In this document: piece by piece, positions 6,735 to 10,643 of the stretch | How positions within the stretch are numbered: position 1 is the first letter of the stretch | Layout: each line of letters begins with the position of its first letter | Origin: an uncultured Acidimicrobiaceae bacterium | Lineage (GTDB): Bacteria; Actinomycetota; Acidimicrobiia; Acidimicrobiales; MedAcidi-G1 | NCBI GenBank assembly: GCA_913054115.1 | Contig: CAJXIS010000042.1 | Coordinates: 1 to 10,643 of the forward strand | Direction: 5' to 3' | Length of the DNA stretch: 10,643 nucleotides | The notes under the pieces: generated by a model | What the model saw: the letters and a program-made list of their open reading frames with translations, nothing else | Databases searched by the model: none | Told to the model about the DNA's origin: nothing | Translations under genes and position numbers: made by a program

Positions 6735-8071
6735 CCGCCGGTCGCCAACGGGTCGTTGTCGTCGACCTGTTCGAAGACCCGCTTGACCTTGCCCACCTCG
6801 GTGCGTCCCATCGAGCCGTCGGGCACGAGTTCGACCGTTGCCCGGATGCGGATGCGGTCGGCCAACGCCCTGGTCAGGCGCCCGGTCGCCTCGACTGCCC
6901 GGTCGCCCGCCCCGGGACCCAGTTCGGCGCGCACCCGCAGCTCGGCCATCGTCGATCGCCGGTCGACGACGATCGCATAGGTGCGGCCCACGTCGGGGTC
7001 GTCGAACAGCACCGCCTCGATCTCCTTGGGATACACGTTGATCCCGCGGATGACGAGCATGTCGTCGGCGCGGCCGTTCAGCCGGGCGATGCGGGTCCAG
7101 TGGCGGCCATCGACGCCGCCGTCGGCGACGATGCGTGAGATGTCGCGGGTGCGGTAGCGCAGCACGGGTTGGGCGGTCTTGGTGAGGGTCGTGAACACGA
7201 GCTCGCCCCAGTCGCCGTCCGGGACGGGCTCGCCGGTCTCCGGGTCGACGATCTCCGGCAGGAAGTGGTCGTCGAACACGTTGAGCACGCCGAGGTCGTC
7301 GGGGGCCTCCATGGCGACCCCGGGTCCGATGACCTCGGAGAGGCCGTAGATGTCGAGTGCGGTGAAGCCGCCGCCCCAGAGGTCCTGGATGCGCTGTCGC
7401 ATGCCCTCGGACCAGGGTTCGGCGCCGAGGATTCCGATCTCGACGTTCAGCCGTTCGAGCACGCCGGTTTCGGCGGCCCGCTCGCCCAGCAGCATGGCGA
7501 ACGACGGGGTGGCGGACATGACGCGCGAGCCGAGGTCCTCGAGCAGCTGGAGTTGGAGGGCGGTGTTGCCGCCGGACACGGGGACGACCGTGCATCCGAG
7601 GCGCTCGCCGCCGTAGTGCAGGCCGAGGCCGCCGGTGAACAGCCCGTAGCCGTAGCCGTTGTGGAGGATGTCGTCGGGCCGGGTTCCGGCGAGGGCGAGG
7701 GCACGTGCGTTCACCTCGGCCCAGATGGCGATGTCGTCGCGGGAGTAGCAGACGATCGTGGGCTTGCCGCTGGTGCCGGAGCTGGCGTGGAGGCGGATGG
7801 TGTCGTCGAGGGGCTGGACGAGCATGCCCGTCGGGTAGGTGTCGCGCAGGTCCTGCTTGACGGTGAACGGCAGGTCGCGGAGGGCGTCGAGCGAGCCGAT
7901 GTCGGCCGGGTCGATGCCGGTGAGGCGTTCGGTCCAGAACGGGTTGCCGCTGCCTGCGAGGCGGCCGACGAGGTCGCGGAGCCGGTCGGCCTGGAGGGCG
8001 GCCTTCTCGGACGGGTCGGCGATGCCTGAGACGTCGATGGGGCCAGGGTTGGATGGGTCGGTGGCGGCCAC
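6731..8071 (-). CDS. Phenylacetate-CoA ligase family (PaaK-like) AMP-forming ligase
   Basis: A 446-residue adenylate-forming enzyme that activates a carboxylic acid, probably aromatic, to its CoA thioester via an acyl-AMP. The length is close to PaaK (about 430-440) and well short of longer acyl-CoA synthetases. Motifs in order: ATP-binding loop SSGTSGKPT 97-105; TPSFAMLLGE 188-197; IYGLSEVIGPG 241-251; YRTRDISRI 306-314; hinge region RADDMLVIRGINVYPKEIE 334-352; and a C-terminal GKVKR at 427-431 that probably holds the catalytic lysine. No other paa genes are visible, so phenylacetate itself is not established and a different aryl or cyclic acid is equally possible. The GTG start at 8071 is the first in-frame start, and TACCCT ends 6 bases before it, suggesting leaderless initiation. 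It lies 23 bases after the TetR gene on the same strand, so it may also be read from the TetR promoter. Confidence 0.9.
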   Translation of the reverse strand: MAATDPSNPGPIDVSGIADPSEKAALQADRLRDLVGRLAGSGNPFWTERLTGIDPADIGSLDALRDLPFTVKQDLRDTYPTGMLVQPLDDTIRLHASSGTSGKPTIVCYSRDDIAIWAEVNARALALAGTRPDDILHNGYGYGLFTGGLGLHYGGERLGCTVVPVSGGNTALQLQLLEDLGSRVMSATPSFAMLLGERAAETGVLERLNVEIGILGAEPWSEGMRQRIQDLWGGGFTALDIYGLSEVIGPGVAMEAPDDLGVLNVFDDHFLPEIVDPETGEPVPDGDWGELVFTTLTKTAQPVLRYRTRDISRIVADGGVDGRHWTRIARLNGRADDMLVIRGINVYPKEIEAVLFDDPDVGRTYAIVVDRRSTMAELRVRAELGPGAGDRAVEATGRLTRALADRIRIRATVELVPDGSMGRTEVGKVKRVFEQVDDNDPLATGG

Positions 8072-8077
8072 CGGGGG

Positions 8078-8083
8078 AGGGTA
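8078..8083 (-). promoter_or_regulatory. Candidate -10 box (TACCCT) before the PaaK-like gene
   Basis: On the minus strand TACCCT lies in the 23-base gap between the TetR stop and the GTG at 8071, with 6 bases to the start codon. No Shine-Dalgarno sequence is present. This could be an internal leaderless promoter letting the ligase be expressed apart from the regulator. The motif is short, so support is modest. Confidence 0.35.
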
Positions 8084-8094
8084 GGCGACCCGGT

Positions 8095-8760
8095 TCAGGC
8101 CTCCGGCACGTGGGTGTCGACGATGGCCTGCACCGTGCGCTCGAACAGCACCGGCAGGTCGACCTGGGTGGTGAGGGCCAGACGGGTCGATGGATCGACG
8201 TTGGGGTCGTCGACCCGTGACCAGACGGCCGTACGCGAGTGGTCGGGTGGGATCGCCGCCTCGTTGCGCATCGCCACGACGAGGAAGCCGCCGACACAGA
8301 TGAGGATGGCCCGCAGGGCATCCCTGGCGTCTTCGCCGACCACGCCGGCGGTGGTCAGCTCGCGGGCCATGGCGACCTCGAGGTGCTCGTTGAGCACGGA
8401 GGTCTCACCGTGGAGTTCGGCCAGCCGCGTGATTCCCCGGTGGGCCAGTGCCTCGTCGCGCAGGTGGCGGGCGACCGACATGACCCGTTGGCGTGCAGTG
8501 TCGCCGCTCACGGCATGTTCGGCCTGGCGTTCCCCGTGGCGTCGGATCACGGCATCGACCACGTCGTCGCGGCTGCCGACATGCCAGTAGATGGTGGTGG
8601 TCGCCACGCCGAGCTTTCCGGCGAGTCGCCGCATGGTGAGCGCCTCGGGGCCGCCCTCGTCGACGAGCAGGAGGGCCGCCTCGACCACGTCGTCCCGGTC
8701 GAGTCCGGCGTGCCGGCTGGAGGTGCGGCGGGGGTTGCTCGAAACGCTCGTCTGGGCCAC
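8095..8760 (-). CDS. TetR-family transcriptional regulator
   Basis: A 221-residue protein from the GTG at 8760, a normal TetR length. After a basic N-terminal tail (NPRRTSSRHAGL, 9-20) comes the TetR DNA-binding domain at about 21-70. Its helix-turn-helix reads LTMRRLAGKLGVATTTIYWH (41-60) and is followed by VGSRDDVVDAV. The C-terminal region (about 85-221) is helical and divergent, as expected of a ligand-binding and dimerisation domain. The frame is open much further upstream, but that part is antisense to the amidohydrolase and is not coding. GTG 8760 was chosen because TAGTGT ends 7 bases before it; the in-frame GTG at 8769 would lie inside that box. It is divergent from the amidohydrolases and precedes the PaaK-like gene, so it probably represses one or both, perhaps released by a CoA ester or the substrate. 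That regulatory role is inferred. Confidence 0.9.
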   Translation of the reverse strand: MAQTSVSSNPRRTSSRHAGLDRDDVVEAALLLVDEGGPEALTMRRLAGKLGVATTTIYWHVGSRDDVVDAVIRRHGERQAEHAVSGDTARQRVMSVARHLRDEALAHRGITRLAELHGETSVLNEHLEVAMARELTTAGVVGEDARDALRAILICVGGFLVVAMRNEAAIPPDHSRTAVWSRVDDPNVDPSTRLALTTQVDLPVLFERTVQAIVDTHVPEA

Positions 8761-8767
8761 GGGTTGC

Positions 8768-8773
8768 ACACTA
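8768..8773 (-). promoter_or_regulatory. Candidate -10 box (TAGTGT) of the TetR gene
   Basis: On the minus strand TAGTGT fits TANNNT and ends 7 bases before the GTG at 8760, implying a leaderless transcript. TTGAAC at 8799-8794 resembles a -35 element, but the 20-base spacing is longer than ideal. The box helps choose the start codon. Confidence 0.5.
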
Positions 8774-8787
8774 GCCGGGAAGTATGT

Positions 8788-8810
8788 GACAGTGTTCAAG
8801 ACAGCAGTTC
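8788..8810. repeat. Imperfect tandem direct repeat in the TetR/amidohydrolase promoter region, candidate operator
   Basis: GACAGTGTTC (8788-8797) is followed by GACAGCAGTTC (8800-8810), that is GACAG, one or two bases, then GTTC, repeated about 12 bases apart. The pair overlaps the possible -35 of the TetR gene. An outer inverted pair TGTGA (8785-8789) and TCACA (8811-8815) brackets it. The position between divergent regulator and enzyme genes suits autoregulation by the TetR protein. The repeats are short and imperfect, so the call is tentative. Confidence 0.35.
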
Positions 8811-8814
8811 TCAC

Positions 8815-8819
8815 AGGAG
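8815..8819 (+). promoter_or_regulatory. Shine-Dalgarno site of the first amidohydrolase
   Basis: AGGAG lies 7 bases before the ATG at 8827, an ideal spacing. Unlike the neighbouring genes, this one therefore has a leadered message, and the site fixes the start. Confidence 0.75.
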
Positions 8820-8826
8820 CCAGCCC

Positions 8827-10116
8827 ATGACCACACCTGCCAAGACCCCGGTGAGTACCGGAACCGAGCCGTACATCGTCGTCTCCTCCGACACCCACGC
8901 CGGCCTGCAGTGCGAGGAGTACCGGCCCTACCTCGAGTCGTCCCTCCACGAAGAGTTCGACACCTACGTCGCCGAGCGCCACGAGCACCGTCGCATCCAG
9001 GAGGAGATGAACGCCGAGTTCATCGAGGAGTGGGAGGGCGACAACGCCGAGGGCCTCGTCGGGGCCTACGACCCCGACGTCCGCGACAAGGTGCTCGATG
9101 CCGACGGGGTGGCCGGCGAGGTCATCTTCGCCGACGGCGATGCCGTCACCGGCCAGGAGTCGCCGCCCTTTGGTGCGGGCCTGCACGCCGGCCAGATCAC
9201 CGACCCACGGCAGGCCTTCGGCGGCGCCCGGGCCCACAACCGCTGGCTCGAGGAGTTCTGCGCCACCAACCCGGTCCGGCGTGCCGGCGTGGCGCTGGTG
9301 CCGATCACCCACGACGTCGACGAGGCCGTGCGCGAGATCCATTCCCTGGCCGGCCGTCCCGGCATCCACGGGATCATGATCCCGACCATGTGGCACGGCT
9401 TCCCGCCCTACGGCAGCGACCACTACGACAAGGTGTGGGCCGCCTGCGCCGAGACCGGGCTCGTCGTCCACACCCACTCGGGCGAGGCCGACTTCGACGC
9501 CTACGGCGAGAACGTGGCCATGTACATCAGCGAGGTGCCGTTCTGGACCCACCGGGTGCTCTGGCAGCTGCTGTTCTCTGGCAAGTTCGACCAGTTCCCC
9601 GGCCTGAAGTACTGCGTCGTCGAGTGCGGGTCCTACTGGCTCGGCGACCTGCTCTGGAAGTGCGACGTCAACTTCGGCGCCAGCTGGAAGATCAAGAAGA
9701 TGGGCTCCCGGATGAAGGGCCTGCTCACGAAGTTGCCGTCCGAGTACGTCGGCGAGAGCATCTTCATCGGCGCCTCCACCATGTCGAAGGAGGAGATCCG
9801 CCGCCGCCACGTCAACGGCATCGACGCACTCATGTGGGGCACCGACTACCCGCACCCCGAGGGTTCGTGGCCCAACACCGTGATGCGCCTCGAGACCGAC
9901 TTCCGCGACGCCACGATCGAGGACACCCGGAAGCTCCTGGGCCTCAACGCCATCGACTGCTACGGCCTCGACTTCGACGGGCTGACCGCCATCGCCGCCG
10001 ACATCGGCCCGACCCCCGAGTCGCTCGGCCAGGACCCCGACCTGCGCACGCCCCCAGACGCCACCCGCAGTGCACGCTGGTGGCTCGACGAGTACGACTG
10101 CTCGTTGCAGTTCTGA
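8827..10116 (+). CDS. Metal-dependent amidohydrolase family (amidohydrolase_2 / ACMSD-like) protein
   Basis: A 429-residue TIM-barrel hydrolase or decarboxylase of the COG2159-like branch of the amidohydrolase superfamily. Candidate metal and catalytic residues: D22 and H24 in SSDTHAG (20-26), H215 and H217 in VVHTHSGE (213-220), E266 in VVECGS, and D340 in MWGTDYPHPEG (336-346). The classic HxH of strand 1 is reduced to a single histidine (D-T-H-A-G), as also in the paralogue next door, so this looks like a subfamily trait. ACMSD-like relatives act on cyclic or ring-cleaved carboxylates (decarboxylation or hydrolysis), but the substrate here is unknown. There is no signal peptide, so it is cytosolic. 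The start is supported by AGGAG at 8815-8819. Its stop overlaps the Shine-Dalgarno sequence of the next, paralogous gene, so the two form an operon. It is divergent from the TetR regulator. Confidence 0.9.
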   Translation: MTTPAKTPVSTGTEPYIVVSSDTHAGLQCEEYRPYLESSLHEEFDTYVAERHEHRRIQEEMNAEFIEEWEGDNAEGLVGAYDPDVRDKVLDADGVAGEVIFADGDAVTGQESPPFGAGLHAGQITDPRQAFGGARAHNRWLEEFCATNPVRRAGVALVPITHDVDEAVREIHSLAGRPGIHGIMIPTMWHGFPPYGSDHYDKVWAACAETGLVVHTHSGEADFDAYGENVAMYISEVPFWTHRVLWQLLFSGKFDQFPGLKYCVVECGSYWLGDLLWKCDVNFGASWKIKKMGSRMKGLLTKLPSEYVGESIFIGASTMSKEEIRRRHVNGIDALMWGTDYPHPEGSWPNTVMRLETDFRDATIEDTRKLLGLNAIDCYGLDFDGLTAIAADIGPTPESLGQDPDLRTPPDATRSARWWLDEYDCSLQF

Positions 10117-10121
10117 GGAGG
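10115..10121 (+). promoter_or_regulatory. Shine-Dalgarno site of the second amidohydrolase
   Basis: GAGGAGG begins within the TGA stop of the first amidohydrolase (10114-10116) and lies 5 bases before the ATG at 10127. The overlap implies co-transcription and probable translational coupling of the two paralogues. Confidence 0.75.
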
Positions 10122-10126
10122 CCGAC

Positions 10127-10643
10127 ATGTCCGGAATCACGGTCCCCGCCACCGACCACCACATCGTCATCTCGGCCGACAGCCACTGCGGTGCCGACCT
10201 GCGCGGCTATCGGCCGTACCTCGAGCAGAGGTTCCACGACGAATTCGACACCTGGGTCGACTCGATCGAGGCCGAGTACGCCCGCATCGAGGCGAGGTTC
10301 AAGGACAAGGATCGTTCGGTGCGCAACGTCGGCATCGACGGCGACCCGGTCCTCGACGCCGACCGCAACTTCTCGAGCGAGCGTCGCCTGCGCGAGCAGG
10401 AGGCGGACGGCGTCATCGCCACCGTGCTGTTCCCCAACACCCAGCCCCCGTTCGCCCCGCTGGCGACGACATCCTTCGAGGCCCCCGGCTACGACGCCGA
10501 CATCGAACACCGCTGGGCGGGCCTGCGGGCCCACAACAGGTGGCTGCTCGACCTGATCGGTGAGGCCCCCGAGCGTCGGGCGGGCATCGCCCAGATCTTC
10601 CTCGCCGACGTCGAGGGCTCGGTCGCCGAGATCGAGTGGGCGG
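10127..10643 (+). CDS. Second amidohydrolase family protein, tandem paralogue (C-terminus beyond the window)
   Basis: An open frame of 172 codons from the ATG at 10127 to the right edge with no stop. It aligns with the N-terminal 170 or so residues of the preceding amidohydrolase. VISADSHCG (14-22) matches VVSSDTHAG, YRPYLE (28-33) and EFDT (39-42) are identical in both, and RAHNRWL (134-140) followed by RRAG (150-153) matches RAHNRWL and RRAG in the first copy. Between these anchors the copies differ clearly, for example in the 45-130 region, so this is an old duplication and probably one of differing specificity. D18 and H20 are the likely first metal ligands; the remaining active-site residues lie outside the window. 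It shares an operon with its partner. Confidence 0.88.
   Translation, partial: MSGITVPATDHHIVISADSHCGADLRGYRPYLEQRFHDEFDTWVDSIEAEYARIEARFKDKDRSVRNVGIDGDPVLDADRNFSSERRLREQEADGVIATVLFPNTQPPFAPLATTSFEAPGYDADIEHRWAGLRAHNRWLLDLIGEAPERRAGIAQIFLADVEGSVAEIEWA

Noticed and set aside
5589..8321. 910-codon open frame on the minus strand
   Set aside because: Arg/Pro/His-rich translation without domains. It spans the antisense of glpD and then an alternative frame of the PaaK-like and TetR genes, which is a high-GC codon-bias shadow.
8761..10170. Long upstream extension of the TetR frame giving 691 residues
   Set aside because: It is antisense to the well-supported amidohydrolase and has no domain. TetR homology starts just before its DNA-binding domain, and a promoter-like box precedes GTG 8760.
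8910..10556. 548-codon plus-strand frame across both amidohydrolases
   Set aside because: An Arg/Pro-rich alternative frame of the two amidohydrolase genes, without motifs.

Overview
The window is GC-rich, densely packed coding DNA from a bacterial chromosome. The gene families suggest an actinomycete-type organism, possibly Acidimicrobiia or a relative: fused branched-chain-amino-acid-type (Liv) ABC transporter parts, an actinobacterial-style GlpD, a PaaK-like CoA ligase, a TetR regulator, and paired amidohydrolases of the 'D-[ST]-H-x-G ... YRPYLE' type. Several start codons sit 6-9 bases after a TANNNT box with no Shine-Dalgarno sequence, which fits leaderless transcription. The taxonomic placement is inference only.

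Left half, minus strand (5032 to 1): a two-gene transport operon. The first gene (2795-5032) fuses a complete 12-helix major facilitator (MFS) domain to a LivF-type ABC ATPase. One base after its stop, the second gene starts (2793 down to 1, open at the window edge). It fuses LivH permease, LivM permease and LivG ATPase in one chain of at least 931 residues. Together the two genes supply both permeases and both ATPases of a Liv-type ABC importer, with an MFS transporter covalently attached to one ATPase. No substrate-binding protein is in view. This is the most unusual feature of the window.

Middle: a 94-base divergent intergenic region (5033-5126) carries a perfect 7-bp-arm palindrome and promoter-like boxes facing both ways. 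Rightward lies glpD (5127-6734), an FAD-dependent glycerol-3-phosphate dehydrogenase. It runs tail-to-tail into a leftward PaaK-like phenylacetate-CoA ligase family gene (6731-8071), and one CTAG supplies both stop codons. The ligase lies 23 bp downstream of a TetR-family regulator gene (8095-8760) on the same strand.

Right: the TetR gene is divergent from two tandem, paralogous metal-dependent amidohydrolases (8827-10116, and 10127 to the window end, partial), each with a strong Shine-Dalgarno sequence. The ligase, TetR regulator and amidohydrolases look like a small catabolic locus for a cyclic or aromatic carboxylic acid, with the hybrid transporter as a possible uptake system. The substrate cannot be read from the sequence, and glpD does not obviously belong to that theme. 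No RNA genes, CRISPR arrays, insertion sequences or clear intrinsic terminators were seen, and every gap between genes is under 100 bases.
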